DNA of 64,000 bases. Origin: Peptococcaceae bacterium BICA1-8. Its GTDB lineage: Bacteria > Bacillota > Peptococcia > Peptococcales > BICA1-8. The stretch's first letter is position 1, and every line of letters starts with the position of its first letter. Shown piece after piece: positions 38,098-46,845 of the stretch. The notes beneath the pieces are model-generated. The model worked only from the letters and a program-made list of their open reading frames with translations, had not been told where the DNA came from and made no database searches. Location of the stretch: contig JUEF01000049.1 in the NCBI GenBank assembly GCA_000802045.1, positions 1 to 64,000 on the forward strand, read 5' to 3'. The position numbers were made by a program, and so were the translations under genes.

Positions 38098-38721
38098 ATG
38101 AAAAAGAAAAAAGGGATTATTATTAATTTAATTATTATTGCTTTTTCACTTCTAGTATATATGACGATAACCGGTGGGGCATTTACCTCGGAAAAAGCCC
38201 ATAAAAAGCAGGAGCTAACTATTAATTATGGACCTTCTGAAATAGTGGCGGTAGTTGAAAAGGGAACAAGTAGGTTTATCTTGGGACAATTTAATGGTTA
38301 TTATTCTTGCTCTATGGTGGAACGTGGCTTTTTGGGATTATGGTACGGGGGAAAAAAAGGTATGTGGGGAATCAAGAATGATCAAGATAAACCCATAAAT
38401 CATAATCAATTTTTTGTACGTCCTGATGATAGTAGTTTTGGTGAGGTGTACGTATACGGAGTCATTAATGATAAAAGTATTAAAAAGATAGAAATTGAAT
38501 TGCTTTTAGAAGATGTGGATAGTAAAGTGCAAAGGGAAAGCATTGAGATTACAGGGCCAGACCAAATATTTGGCGATATGTTTTTTTCAACAATTGAAAC
38601 AAATGATATGATGTATATCGTCTCTGAAAAAAGAATCGCAGCTTCTGACCAAAATGGGCAACTAATTTATGAAGATATTTATCCTAATGCTAGTATTGTT
38701 GAGGAAAGACTAGCAAAATGA
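38098..38721 (+). CDS. Membrane-anchored protein of unknown function
   Basis: This 207-aa protein has an N-terminal signal anchor (about residues 6-24) and an extracytoplasmic part without a motif I recognise. The ATG follows the previous stop directly, with AAGGGGGTT as binding site. Third gene of the padR operon, it presumably works with the HAAS membrane protein in sensing or maintaining the envelope, but this is inferred only from position. Confidence 0.75.
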   Translation: MKKKKGIIINLIIIAFSLLVYMTITGGAFTSEKAHKKQELTINYGPSEIVAVVEKGTSRFILGQFNGYYSCSMVERGFLGLWYGGKKGMWGIKNDQDKPINHNQFFVRPDDSSFGEVYVYGVINDKSIKKIEIELLLEDVDSKVQRESIEITGPDQIFGDMFFSTIETNDMMYIVSEKRIAASDQNGQLIYEDIYPNASIVEERLAK

Positions 38722-38807
38722 TATTTTGAATATCAAGCATTTACTTAAAGATTAATACAACGAAATAAAAAGCATGTCGTTAAAAACAACAAAAACAAAC
38801 CTAAAAA

Positions 38808-38840
38808 AAATTCTAAATTCTAAATTCTAAATTCTACATT
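38808..38840. repeat. AT-rich 'ctaaatt' heptamer repeat
   Basis: attctaa is repeated about four times. The opposite-strand form (tagaatt) occurs at 26437 and 36937. Confidence 0.7.
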
Positions 38841-38851
38841 AATTAAAGTCA

Positions 38852-38880
38852 TTGACTTAAAGATTAATACTATTTAAAAT
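38852..38880 (+). promoter_or_regulatory. Promoter of larE-larB-larC
   Basis: TTGACT and TAAAAT have a 17-base spacer, giving an approximately 100-base leader before larE. Confidence 0.65.
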
Positions 38881-38892
38881 TAGTATATAATT

Positions 38893-38966
38893 AAACCATG
38901 AAGGTTTGCACATTATTGACCATGAAGGTTTGGTAATACCAATGCCTTTTTGGTCATTATTTTTTT
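38893..38966 (+). terminator. Terminator-containing leader of larE (possible attenuator)
   Basis: ACCATGAAGGTTTG occurs twice (38895-38908 and 38919-38932). The second copy is part of a long hairpin (TGACCA 38917-38922 with TGGTCA 38951-38956; AAGG with CCTT; TTGG with CCAA) that runs into seven T residues, 18 bases before the larE start. The first copy can form a small hairpin or compete for the same 3' strand. If the 38852 promoter is real, transcription must read through this to reach larE. Alternatively it simply terminates the padR operon. Confidence 0.65.
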
Positions 38967-38984
38967 AACAAAGGTGGGCTATTT

Positions 38985-39788
38985 ATGGAGGATAAACTAA
39001 GTAAACTGAAGAAATGGTTTGCAAATAAAGAAGGTGTTTTGGTCGCCTTTTCTGGCGGTGTTGATAGTGCACTCCTATTAAAGATTGCCCAAGAGGTGCT
39101 GGGAAATAAGGCCTTGGCGGTAACAGCTAATTCTCCCTTAAATACTCCTGAGGAAAAAGAGGGCGCGATTAGAGTAGCTCGGGAGATAGGTGCAGAGCAC
39201 TTGGTTGTAGAATTGAATGACTTAGAAAATCCTCAAGTAAGCTCTAATCCTCCGGATCGTTGCTACTATTGTAAAAAGGCGCGCTTTGAGAGTATGCTTA
39301 GGCTAGCTGAGGAAAAGGGTTTAGAGGTAGTTGTTGATGGCTCTAATATTGATGACTTAAATGATTACCGCCCTGGATTAAAGGCAGTTAAAGAGTTGGG
39401 AATAGCAAGTCCCTTAGAAGAGGTAGGCTTTAATAAAGCGGAAATCAGAAGAGCTGCTCAGCAGCTGGGACTCTCCGTATGGGATAAACCCTCAGAGCCT
39501 TGTCTAGCTACTCGTATACCTTTTAACACAGAAATTACTAAAGATAAACTTATCAGGGTGATTCAGGCTGAACGATACTTGAAAAATAACTTAGGATTAA
39601 GTCAAGTCAGAGTCAGAGATCATAATGGTTTGGCTCGGATTGAGGTAGAAAAAAAGGATTTAGAGAAACTTCTAGCTCGGCGTGATGAGGTAACCAAGCT
39701 GTTGCTTGAAGAAGGCTTTTACTATATTACTTTAGATTTAGAAGGTTATCGTACCGGAAGTATGAACCAGGCTGGAGGGAAAATTTAA
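38985..39788 (+). CDS. larE: LarE, ATP-dependent sacrificial sulfur transferase
   Basis: LarE adenylates the pyridinium carboxylate made by LarB and donates sulfur to build the nickel-pincer nucleotide cofactor of lactate racemase and related enzymes. The 267-aa protein has the PP-loop SGGVDSALLL near residue 22, DRCYYCK, and EPCLATR, where the cysteine (about 172) aligns with the sacrificial cysteine of the Lactobacillus plantarum enzyme. larB starts 1 base after the stop. No larA is visible in the window. Confidence 0.93.
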   Translation: MEDKLSKLKKWFANKEGVLVAFSGGVDSALLLKIAQEVLGNKALAVTANSPLNTPEEKEGAIRVAREIGAEHLVVELNDLENPQVSSNPPDRCYYCKKARFESMLRLAEEKGLEVVVDGSNIDDLNDYRPGLKAVKELGIASPLEEVGFNKAEIRRAAQQLGLSVWDKPSEPCLATRIPFNTEITKDKLIRVIQAERYLKNNLGLSQVRVRDHNGLARIEVEKKDLEKLLARRDEVTKLLLEEGFYYITLDLEGYRTGSMNQAGGKI

Positions 39789-39789
39789 T

Positions 39790-40536
39790 ATGCAGGAAAA
39801 AGATTTAAGAAAGCTCTTAGAACAGCTACAAAAGGGAAATATAGATATCGATGGGGCGGTAAAAGAATTAAAAAACTTACCCTTTAAAGATTTAGGTTTT
39901 GCTAAAGTAGATTTTCATCGGGAACTGCGGCAGGGACATCCGGAGGTGGTTTTTTGCCAGGGAAAAACGCCGGAACAGATTAAAGAAATTGTAAAAGTTC
40001 TGGCCGAGAGAAGTAAAAACATTCTGGCAACCAGAGCAGATGAAGCAGCATATGAGGCTGTCCACGAGATACTGCCTGATGCTCAGTATTTTAAAGCAGC
40101 GAGGATAGTAAAGGTAAATGAAGAAAAAGTAATAACCGGCAAAGGGACTATCCTAGTAGTTAGTGCCGGTACAGCAGATATTCCGGTAGCTGAAGAGGCC
40201 GTTATAACCGCTGAAGCCTTCGGCAATAAGGTAGAACGGCTTTATGATGTAGGAGTAGCAGGCTTACATCGTCTTCTGTCAAATATTGACAAATTGAATG
40301 AGGCTCGGGTTATAATTGTTGTAGCCGGAATGGAAGGTGCTTTAGCCAGTGTGGTCGGTGGTTTAGTTAATGTGCCTGTAGTCGCGGTCCCTACAAGTGT
40401 CGGCTACGGCGCTAGTTTTAATGGACTAGCTGCTTTATTGGCCATGTTAAACAGCTGTGCCGCTGGAGTTGGAGTAGTAAATATTGACAATGGCTTCGGC
40501 GCCGCCCGCCTGGCTAGTGTGATTAATGCACTGTAG
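39790..40536 (+). CDS. larB: LarB, nicotinate mononucleotide-type carboxylase/hydrolase
   Basis: LarB carboxylates nicotinic acid adenine dinucleotide and hydrolyses it to the dicarboxylated mononucleotide, the first step of nickel-pincer cofactor synthesis. The 248-aa protein has an N-terminal helical part and a PurE-like domain containing VVSAGTADIPVAEEA, VVAGMEGALASVVGG and PTSVGYGASFNGLAALL. Its stop codon is the TAG of a TGTAGGGGCG repeat, as for the DUF951 gene. It is part of larE-larB-larC. Confidence 0.93.
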   Translation: MQEKDLRKLLEQLQKGNIDIDGAVKELKNLPFKDLGFAKVDFHRELRQGHPEVVFCQGKTPEQIKEIVKVLAERSKNILATRADEAAYEAVHEILPDAQYFKAARIVKVNEEKVITGKGTILVVSAGTADIPVAEEAVITAEAFGNKVERLYDVGVAGLHRLLSNIDKLNEARVIIVVAGMEGALASVVGGLVNVPVVAVPTSVGYGASFNGLAALLAMLNSCAAGVGVVNIDNGFGAARLASVINAL

Positions 40537-40557
40537 GGGCGCGCATTGCGCGTCCGT
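40534..40557. repeat. TGTAGGGGCG-family hairpin providing the larB stop
   Basis: TGTAGGGGCGCGCATTGCGC, then GTCCG, starts within the last larB codons; its TAG (40534-40536) is the stop codon. Related copies are at 6329, 23629 and 26845. Confidence 0.78.
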
Positions 40558-40601
40558 TCCAAGGATGATGATTATTCGTATAAGGAAAGGATTGAGCTAG
40601 T

Positions 40602-41783
40602 TTGACCACAGCATATTTTAATTGTTCCTCAGGGATCAGCGGTAACATGATTTTAGGGTCATTTGTAGCTGCTGGATTGGATTTGGGTGAATTGAAAAAA
40701 GCCTTAGCAACATTACCCATTTCAGGCTATGAAATTATTGTTCAAGATGTTGTGAAAAAGGGGATAAGTGCTAAGCATTTAGATGTGAGATTAACAGAAC
40801 AGCAGCCCCTTAGACATTTATGCCATGTTGAAAAAATAATTAATGAAGGGCAACTCCCTTCTGAGGTCAAGGACCTGGCTTTAAATATTTTTAAAAAATT
40901 AGCAGAGGCTGAAGCCAAGGTTCACGGAACTAGCATAGAAAAAGTGCATTTTCATGAGGTCGGGGCAGTAGATGCTGTTGTAGATATTGTTGGTTCTGCT
41001 TGGGGTATTTATAAAATGGGCATAAAAAAGGTATATTCGTCACCCTTAAATGTAGGCCAAGGTACAGTGAAATGTGCCCATGGTCTAATGCCAATACCAG
41101 CACCAGCAACTGCAGAGCTTTTAAAGGGTGCTGTGACCTATTCTAATGAGGTCAAGGGTGAGTTAGTAACTCCGACTGGTGCTGCGATCATAACCTGCCT
41201 TACATCCCATTTTGGCAGTCAGCCACTTATGAAAATTCATAAGACAGTATATGGCGCGGGAACTTGGGATTTACCCATTCCTAATGTACTACGCTTGACT
41301 TTAGGTGAGGAAGTCCAAAACGACAATATCCCTTCTGAAAATGAGAAAGCCATGGTCATTGAAACAAATATCGATGACATGAACCCTGAGTTTTATGAAT
41401 ATTTAATGGAAAAACTCTTTGAAGCCGGGGCGGTAGATGTATATTTCACTCCAGTTCATATGAAAAAAAACCGGCTGGGAGCATTAATCTCCGTGACTAG
41501 CAATCTCAAGGACCACAGTCCAATTATTGAAATTATTCTAAAAGAGTCAACTACACTAGGCTTGAGGATGTACCCTGTAGATAGATTTAAACTTGCCAAA
41601 GAATATCAGGAAGTAAAAACACCCTGGGGAACTGTAAGAATAAAATTAGGTAAATTTGAAAATAAAATTTATAATATTAAACCGGAATACGAAGATTGTA
41701 AGGCCTTGGCTTTGCAGCATGGAATTCCTCTAAAGGAAGTATGGCAGAAGGCATACCAAGCTTTTGAAAGTGGAAATAATTGA
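40602..41783 (+). CDS. larC: LarC, nickel-insertion CTP-dependent cyclometallase
   Basis: LarC inserts nickel into the pincer nucleotide using CTP. This is a single continuous 393-aa frame, whereas L. plantarum needs a programmed frameshift to join LarC1 and LarC2. Visible blocks are YFNCSSGISGNMILGSFVAA at the N terminus, HFHEVGAVDAVVDIVG near residue 115, and TNIDDMNPEFYEYLME near 260. The start is TTG with AAGGA about 13 bases upstream. A repeat separates it from larB, but both are probably on the same transcript. Confidence 0.92.
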   Translation: MTTAYFNCSSGISGNMILGSFVAAGLDLGELKKALATLPISGYEIIVQDVVKKGISAKHLDVRLTEQQPLRHLCHVEKIINEGQLPSEVKDLALNIFKKLAEAEAKVHGTSIEKVHFHEVGAVDAVVDIVGSAWGIYKMGIKKVYSSPLNVGQGTVKCAHGLMPIPAPATAELLKGAVTYSNEVKGELVTPTGAAIITCLTSHFGSQPLMKIHKTVYGAGTWDLPIPNVLRLTLGEEVQNDNIPSENEKAMVIETNIDDMNPEFYEYLMEKLFEAGAVDVYFTPVHMKKNRLGALISVTSNLKDHSPIIEIILKESTTLGLRMYPVDRFKLAKEYQEVKTPWGTVRIKLGKFENKIYNIKPEYEDCKALALQHGIPLKEVWQKAYQAFESGNN

Positions 41784-41853
41784 CTAGGAAAATATTGCTC
41801 TTGACTTTAAGGTGCCAGCCCTGTAAAATATACAAATGTGAGACAGAAAAAAA

Positions 41854-41929
41854 GAGCCATTAGCTCAGTTGGTAGAGCACCTGACTTTTAATCAGGGTGT
41901 CCCGCGTTCGAGTCGCGGATGGCTCACCA
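41854..41929 (+). tRNA. tRNA-Lys (UUU)
   Basis: A complete cloverleaf with acceptor GAGCCAT/ATGGCTC, anticodon loop CTTTTAA (anticodon TTT), TTCGAGT loop and encoded CCA. First of six tRNAs. Confidence 0.97.
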
Positions 41930-41930
41930 T

Positions 41931-42005
41931 GGCCCATTGGTCAAGCGGTTAAGACACCGCCCTTTCACGGCGGTAACAGGGGTTCAAGTCCCCTATGGGT
42001 CACCA
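41931..42005 (+). tRNA. tRNA-Glu (UUC), copy 1
   Basis: Anticodon stem CCGCC/GGCGG with loop CTTTCAC gives anticodon TTC; the acceptor includes a G-U pair and CCA is encoded. It starts one base after tRNA-Lys. The tRNA sequence is repeated at 42236. Confidence 0.97.
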
Positions 42006-42082
42006 AAAACAGAAGTCGGAAGTCTGAAATCAGAAGTCGGAAAAAATCTGACCTCTGACTTCGGACCTCTGACCTCCGATAT
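42006..42082. repeat. tRNA-spacer hairpin repeat, copy 1
   Basis: gaagtcg/gaagtct units followed by tctgacc/tcggacc units, the two halves being complementary, so the RNA spacer can fold back. Related spacers are at 42159-42235 and 42311-42386. Confidence 0.8.
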
Positions 42083-42158
42083 GGGCGATTAGCTCAGCTG
42101 GGAGAGCACCTGCCTTACAAGCAGGGGGTCGGCGGTTCGATCCCGTCATCGCCCACCA
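42083..42158 (+). tRNA. tRNA-Val (UAC)
   Basis: Acceptor GGGCGAT/ATCGCCC, anticodon stem CCTGC/GCAGG, loop CTTACAA (anticodon TAC), encoded CCA. Confidence 0.97.
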
Positions 42159-42235
42159 ATAACGGAAGTTGGTAATCGGAAGTCTGAAGTTGGAGAAATC
42201 TGACCTCTGACATCTGACCCTGACCTCTGAAATAT
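42159..42235. repeat. tRNA-spacer hairpin repeat, copy 2
   Basis: Same architecture as 42006-42082: ggaagt(c/t) units, a short centre with gaaatc, then tctgacc units. Divergence between copies is mostly in unit number. Confidence 0.8.
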
Positions 42236-42310
42236 GGCCCATTGGTCAAGCGGTTAAGACACCGCCCTTTCACGGCGGTAACAGGGGTTCAAGTCCCCTA
42301 TGGGTCACCA
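42236..42310 (+). tRNA. tRNA-Glu (UUC), copy 2
   Basis: Appears identical to the tRNA-Glu at 41931, including encoded CCA. Confidence 0.97.
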
Positions 42311-42386
42311 AAAACGGAAGTCTGAAGTCTGAAATCGGAAGTAGGAGAAATCCTGACCTCTGACATCGGACCTCTGACCTCCATCT
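42311..42386. repeat. tRNA-spacer hairpin repeat, copy 3
   Basis: ggaagtctgaagtctgaaat, then a centre with gagaaatc, and tctgacatcggacctctgac: again complementary halves between two tRNAs. Confidence 0.8.
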
Positions 42387-42462
42387 GGAGCTGTAGTGTA
42401 GCGGTTAACATGTCGGCCTGTCACGCCGAAGATCGCGGGTTCGATTCCCGTCAGCTCCGCCA
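42387..42462 (+). tRNA. tRNA-Asp (GUC)
   Basis: Acceptor GGAGCTG/CAGCTCC, anticodon stem TCGGC/GCCGA, loop CTGTCAC (anticodon GTC), encoded CCA. Confidence 0.97.
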
Positions 42463-42465
42463 TAT

Positions 42466-42541
<76 letters not shown>

Positions 42542-42543
42542 TA

Positions 42544-42583
42544 AATAATCAGCTGCAATTTGTAGCTGATTATTTTGTTTTTA
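42544..42583 (+). terminator. Terminator of the six-tRNA operon
   Basis: The perfect 11-bp stem AATAATCAGCT / AGCTGATTATT is followed by TTGTTTTT. Confidence 0.88.
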
Positions 42584-42589
42584 CCACTA

Positions 42590-42682
<93 letters not shown>

Positions 42683-42711
42683 TATTAGAGTCTATTTATA
42701 GGAGGAATTTT

Positions 42712-43521
42712 ATGCAAAGGGAAAAGTTATTTAAATATGCTATTATCTTTTTATTAGTTTTAAATATTTTCTCAGTTGGAAAATTAAGTAGTATTGAAAA
42801 TGAGCTAAGTAATCAAAAGAATTACATAAATAGCCGGATGGATTCGGTGGCAAGTGAAGTGCGGTCCGCTAGCAGTAATATTTCTAACTTTGTTAGAGAG
42901 GAGCAGTGGATTGCTGGTAGTTACAGCAAATTAAAACTAGATCCAACTAGCCAGGTATTTACTGCTGATGTTAACTGGACGTTTAGAGAGTTAGCCAAGG
43001 ATGATACCAAGGTTTTTTTATTATATAAAAAAGTTAGTGAGGCAGGTTGGGAAAGGGTTGAAGCTAAGAATACCGGGGGTCTCAATTATACCGCGGTTTT
43101 TGAACTAACTTCTGAGGAAAATTATGATACCCAGGTTCTAGTGGAAAGCTCTGCCGGAGAAAAAAGCCAACAATTAACATTTGTTAGCGCGGAAAACTTA
43201 TTTCAAGGAGTTTATGATCTGAACTTTGGTGCCTACAGTTCTTCTACACAAAACAATGGAGAAATAGGTTGGAATATTAATCTGGTTGAGTTTAATGGTT
43301 ATAAAGAACCGGGGCTAGAGTCTTTCATAATAAAGTATGTCCAAGCAGAACTTTATGAAGGAGATAAATTTATTGGTAAGAGGACCTTTGTAAAAGGTGA
43401 AGCTATACCGGAGCATATTACTGACTGGCAATTAAATGGCCAGGCCAACGGAAAAATAACAGGAACAATCTATATCTATTTTGAGAATGGGTATGTTCGT
43501 CAAGAAGTTATAAGATTATAG
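42712..43521 (+). CDS. Membrane-anchored protein of unknown function
   Basis: This 269-aa protein has an N-terminal signal anchor (about 7-24), a short coiled coil (about 25-60) and an extracytoplasmic region rich in beta-strand-like segments such as VNWTFRELAKDDTKVFLLYK, suggesting Ig-like folds. I recognise no family. AGGAGGAATTTT precedes the ATG, and it is monocistronic with its own terminator. Confidence 0.8.
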   Translation: MQREKLFKYAIIFLLVLNIFSVGKLSSIENELSNQKNYINSRMDSVASEVRSASSNISNFVREEQWIAGSYSKLKLDPTSQVFTADVNWTFRELAKDDTKVFLLYKKVSEAGWERVEAKNTGGLNYTAVFELTSEENYDTQVLVESSAGEKSQQLTFVSAENLFQGVYDLNFGAYSSSTQNNGEIGWNINLVEFNGYKEPGLESFIIKYVQAELYEGDKFIGKRTFVKGEAIPEHITDWQLNGQANGKITGTIYIYFENGYVRQEVIRL

Positions 43522-43524
43522 TTC

Positions 43525-43565
43525 AAAAGGGCTTGCTATTCCTGGGATGGCAAGCCCTTTTTTAT
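43525..43565 (+). terminator. Terminator after 42712 gene
   Basis: The perfect 12-bp stem AAAAGGGCTTGC / GCAAGCCCTTTT has a 13-base loop and a T tract. Confidence 0.92.
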
Positions 43566-43595
43566 TATGAAATTCCCTTTTATTGTAAAAAGGGG

Positions 43596-43624
43596 TTTAC
43601 ATAATAAACAAACAACCTTATAAT
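43596..43624 (+). promoter_or_regulatory. Promoter of ablA-ablB
   Basis: TTTACA and TATAAT have a 17-base spacer, 80 bases before ablA. Confidence 0.72.
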
Positions 43625-43703
43625 GGTATATGGGTTGTAGGAATTATTGGTATATTATTACAAATATAGTGCATAGAAACTCAAAAAGGAGCGTGAGCCA
43701 AAA

Positions 43704-45017
43704 ATGGTTTACTATAATGAACGTCAGCAAAAAATTGCGAAGAAATTTAGCCCCGATGTCATTAAAAGCAATTGGACCGATTGGAAATGGCAAATTAAGC
43801 ATACTATTAAGGATATTGCTACCCTAGAAACCCTGTTAAATATTAGCTTTGATGAGGTGGAAAGAAAAAAGCTAGAAAAGACCCTTGCCAAGTTTCCGCT
43901 ATCTATTACACCATATTACTTATCCCTAATTAATCCTGAAAATTTCAGAAAAGATCCGGTATTTAAGCAGGCTTTCCCCTCCCCGGATGAACTGCAGGTT
44001 GGATCTTGGGAAATGAAAGACCCTTTATCTGAGGATAAAGACAGCCCAGTACCAGGAATAACCCATAGATACCCCGATCGGGTCTTGTTTTATATCAGTC
44101 ATGTCTGCTCAATGTATTGTCGCCACTGTACTAGGAAAAGAAAAGTTGGTGATAAGGACGCCATCCCCAGTAAAAAGGAAGTCATAAAGGGTCTTAAATA
44201 TATCCAAAACCATCCGGAAGTTCGTGATGTTCTTCTTTCTGGTGGTGATCCTTTGATGCTTTCTGATGAGTACTTAGATTGGATTTTGACTGAATTAAGG
44301 AAAATACCCCATGTACAAGTAATAAGGTTTGGTTCAAGGATGCCTGTTGTTTTACCCTACCGAATTACTGATAATTTAGTGGCTATCTTTAAAAAACATC
44401 ATCCTATCTGGCTAAATACTCATTTTAATCATCCCCGGGAGATAACACCCTCCTCTAAAGAGGCATTAAGGAAATTAGCTGATGCAGGGATACCTTTGGG
44501 TAATCAATCAGTTTTATTATCAGGAATTAATGATTGCCCCCAGATAATGAAGAGATTGGTCCATAAGCTTGTAGAAAATAGAGTGAGACCCTACTATCTA
44601 TATCAGTGTGATTTATCAGAAGGCCTTAACCACTTCCGGACATCAATAGGTAAGGGCATAGAAATAATGGAAAACTTAATAGGTCATACCAGCGGCTTTG
44701 CTGTTCCCACATATGTTATAGATGCTCCTGGCGGTGGAGGTAAAATACCGGTTATGCCAAACTACCTTGTTTCTTGGTCATCCAATAAGGTAATACTTAG
44801 AAACTATGAAGGTGTTATAACAACATATCAAGAACCAGAGAATTATAAATCTATAAAGTGCAATAATAATTGTGAGGAATGCGATTTACAGCTGAAGCCC
44901 TATGAAACCGGGGAATGTGAATATATCGGGATTGCTCGTTTAATGGCAGATTCAGAAAAAATAATTTCTCTTACTCCGGAAAATAACGAAAGGCTGGGGA
45001 GACGTCTTGCAGAGTGA
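43704..45017 (+). CDS. ablA: Lysine 2,3-aminomutase
   Basis: Radical SAM, PLP-dependent enzyme (437 aa) converting L-lysine to L-beta-lysine. The cluster motif CSMYCRHC is near residue 133, preceded by [19 protein letters not shown]; the PLP lysine lies in [15 protein letters not shown] near 340. AAAAGGAGCG precedes the ATG. With the overlapping ablB it forms the pathway to N-epsilon-acetyl-beta-lysine, a compatible solute; lysine fermentation is less likely because no further genes of that route are present. Confidence 0.95.
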   Translation: MVYYNERQQKIAKKFSPDVIKSNWTDWKWQIKHTIKDIATLETLLNISFDEVERKKLEKTLAKFPLSITPYYLSLINPENFRKDPVFKQAFPSPDELQVGSWEMKDPLSEDKDSPVPGITHRYPDRVLFYISHVCSMYCRHCTRKRKVGDKDAIPSKKEVIKGLKYIQNHPEVRDVLLSGGDPLMLSDEYLDWILTELRKIPHVQVIRFGSRMPVVLPYRITDNLVAIFKKHHPIWLNTHFNHPREITPSSKEALRKLADAGIPLGNQSVLLSGINDCPQIMKRLVHKLVENRVRPYYLYQCDLSEGLNHFRTSIGKGIEIMENLIGHTSGFAVPTYVIDAPGGGGKIPVMPNYLVSWSSNKVILRNYEGVITTYQEPENYKSIKCNNNCEECDLQLKPYETGECEYIGIARLMADSEKIISLTPENNERLGRRLAE

Positions 45018-45846
45018 TAAGATTGAAAGTATTGGTTCATCCATAGTTCAGCATGGCAAATATAACAGTAGGATATACTTGATGAAGCTGGCATCTGGAG
45101 ATTCGCCACAGATAATAGATAAATTGGATGGGCTAGCCAAAGAAAATGATTATACTAAGATATTTGCCAAAGTTCCGGCATCTGAAAGAGATAATTTTAA
45201 CCAGCGGGGCTATGTAGAGGAGGCGGTTATTCCGCTTTTTTCCCATGGTTCAGAGGATGTTTATTTCATGGCTAAATATTTTTCCAAAAATAGAGCGATA
45301 GACACAAACCACGAGGAGATAAACACTATTTTGGAAGCATGTAAAGAACGGCAGAAAAGTGCAAAAGAAGTTGAGCTGCCTGACGACTTAACCTTTGGGA
45401 TCTGTACAGAGAGTGATGCCCCAGAAATGGCATTAGTTTATCAAGAAGTATTTGAGTCCTATCCCTTTCCCATTTTTGACCCGCAATATTTAATAAAAAC
45501 AATGCAAAGCCATGTTATCTATTTCGGAATCTGGCATAAGGGGCAGCTAGCCGCATTATCCTCATCAGAAATGGATATAGAATCACAAAATGCAGAAATG
45601 ACGGATTTTGCTACCCTACCCCAATACCGGGGTAAGAGTCTGGCTTCTTATTTACTGAAGCATATGGAAGTAGAAATGAAAAACAGAAAAATTATAACAG
45701 CCTATACCATAGCCAGAGCCTATTCCTGGGGAATGAATTTTACCTTTGCAGGGCTCAACTATAAGTATGGTGGTACCTTATTAAACAATACTAATATTTG
45801 TGGAAGGCTAGAAAGTATGAATGTGTGGTACAAGACCTTACCCTAG
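45007..45846 (+). CDS. ablB: Beta-lysine N6-acetyltransferase
   Basis: This 279-aa GNAT-fold enzyme would acetylate beta-lysine at N6 with acetyl-CoA. The C-terminal half contains the acetyl-CoA segment [18 protein letters not shown] near residue 205 and [19 protein letters not shown], typical of AblB. The start is TTG, overlapping ablA by 11 bases, which indicates translational coupling. The product accumulates as an osmolyte in methanogens and some bacteria; here that is inferred. Confidence 0.93.
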   Translation: MQSDKIESIGSSIVQHGKYNSRIYLMKLASGDSPQIIDKLDGLAKENDYTKIFAKVPASERDNFNQRGYVEEAVIPLFSHGSEDVYFMAKYFSKNRAIDTNHEEINTILEACKERQKSAKEVELPDDLTFGICTESDAPEMALVYQEVFESYPFPIFDPQYLIKTMQSHVIYFGIWHKGQLAALSSSEMDIESQNAEMTDFATLPQYRGKSLASYLLKHMEVEMKNRKIITAYTIARAYSWGMNFTFAGLNYKYGGTLLNNTNICGRLESMNVWYKTLP

Positions 45847-45865
45847 GAACAATATCTTTTGATAT

Positions 45866-45907
45866 AAAAGACGACTTTCAGAGAAATATCTTGAAGGTCT
45901 TTTTTGT
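45866..45907 (+). terminator. Probable terminator after ablB
   Basis: AAAAGACGACTTTCA pairs imperfectly with TTGAAGGTCTTTTTT across a 10-base loop, 20 bases after the stop. The following 170 bases hold no supported gene. Confidence 0.6.
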
Positions 45908-46080
45908 TTGTCCAAGGTTACTACTTAATCTTTCGAAATTAGAGATAAGCGTATACGTAAAAAACAAAGGATTCAAAGTAGGAAATGCTTTTACTTTGTC
46001 GAATTTGGATAAGTATAAAATATTTAAAGAAGATAATGGGTGATAGAGAAGGGTTATAGGACGGAAGAGGGGTTGGTTAA

Positions 46081-46710
46081 ATGAGAGCGGTATGCATTGA
46101 TTTTGAAACGGCTAATAGCTTTGTTGGAAGCATTTGTTCTGTGGGACTCGCAATAATCGAGGGAGGCTGTGTAGTTGATACCAAGTATTGGCTAGTGAAG
46201 CCACATCACCAGTATTCATATTTCGACCCATTTAATATAAGAATTCATGGAATTGATGAAGAGGCTGTAAAAGATGCACAGGAATTTGATGCTATTTATG
46301 ATCAAATAAAACCTTTATTTAATAATGCTGTGGTTGTCGCTCACAATGCGGCTTTTGATATGTCAGCACTCCGCCATGTTTTGACGCTGTATGAAATTGA
46401 ATACCCGGAAGTAGAATACATATGCACTTATAAAACTGCGCTTAGAACATGGGATGGTTTAGAAAACTATAAGCTTAATACGGTGTGTAAGTACTTAAAA
46501 CACAGCTTTACTCATCATAATGCACAGGAAGATGCTATCGCATGTGGTAAGGTGTTGCTTTCGGCATTGGCTGCGAAAGGTTCGTCTTCAATAGAAGAAC
46601 TTACTTCCTTGATCGGAATGAGGATTGGGAAATTGTATATTAATGGCTACAATCCTTGCAGTATAAGTAGCTCAAAGAAATCAAAAAGAGGCAGTGCGGA
46701 GGGTTGCTAA
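46081..46710 (+). CDS. DnaQ-like 3'-5' exonuclease (DEDDh)
   Basis: This 209-aa exonuclease-domain protein has exonuclease motif I VCIDFETAN at residue 4, motif II HNAAFDMSALRHV near 92, and motif III HNAQEDAIACG near 144, giving the DEDDh set. It resembles stand-alone epsilon-like exonucleases that act in repair or proofreading. The short C-terminal tail is basic and serine-rich. It lies just upstream of the tRNA-Gly that bounds the island. Confidence 0.9.
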   Translation: MRAVCIDFETANSFVGSICSVGLAIIEGGCVVDTKYWLVKPHHQYSYFDPFNIRIHGIDEEAVKDAQEFDAIYDQIKPLFNNAVVVAHNAAFDMSALRHVLTLYEIEYPEVEYICTYKTALRTWDGLENYKLNTVCKYLKHSFTHHNAQEDAIACGKVLLSALAAKGSSSIEELTSLIGMRIGKLYINGYNPCSISSSKKSKRGSAEGC

Positions 46711-46746
46711 TGTAGGTATAATAAATTCATTGGAAATAGATTGTAT

Positions 46747-46774
46747 TTGCTTAAGTTTAAAAATTGAGTATAAT
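46747..46774 (+). promoter_or_regulatory. Candidate promoter of tRNA-Gly
   Basis: TTGCTT and TATAAT have a 16-base spacer, about 70 bases before the tRNA. Confidence 0.5.
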
Positions 46775-46845
46775 ATGTATTGTGGAAAGTTGTTAATCCG
46801 ACGCTCCTAAATTGGTTTTCGGTATCCTGTAAGCCCTATAAATAA

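Noticed and set aside
40602..41783. Programmed frameshift in larC
   Set aside because: Unlike L. plantarum, the frame is continuous over 393 codons, so none is needed.
43630..43827. 65-aa frame at the start of ablA
   Set aside because: It is out of frame with ablA, begins close to the promoter and is a shadow of the conserved aminomutase N terminus.
45798..46043. 81-aa frame after ablB
   Set aside because: It overlaps the end of ablB in another frame, spans the terminator, lacks a ribosome-binding site and resembles nothing I know.
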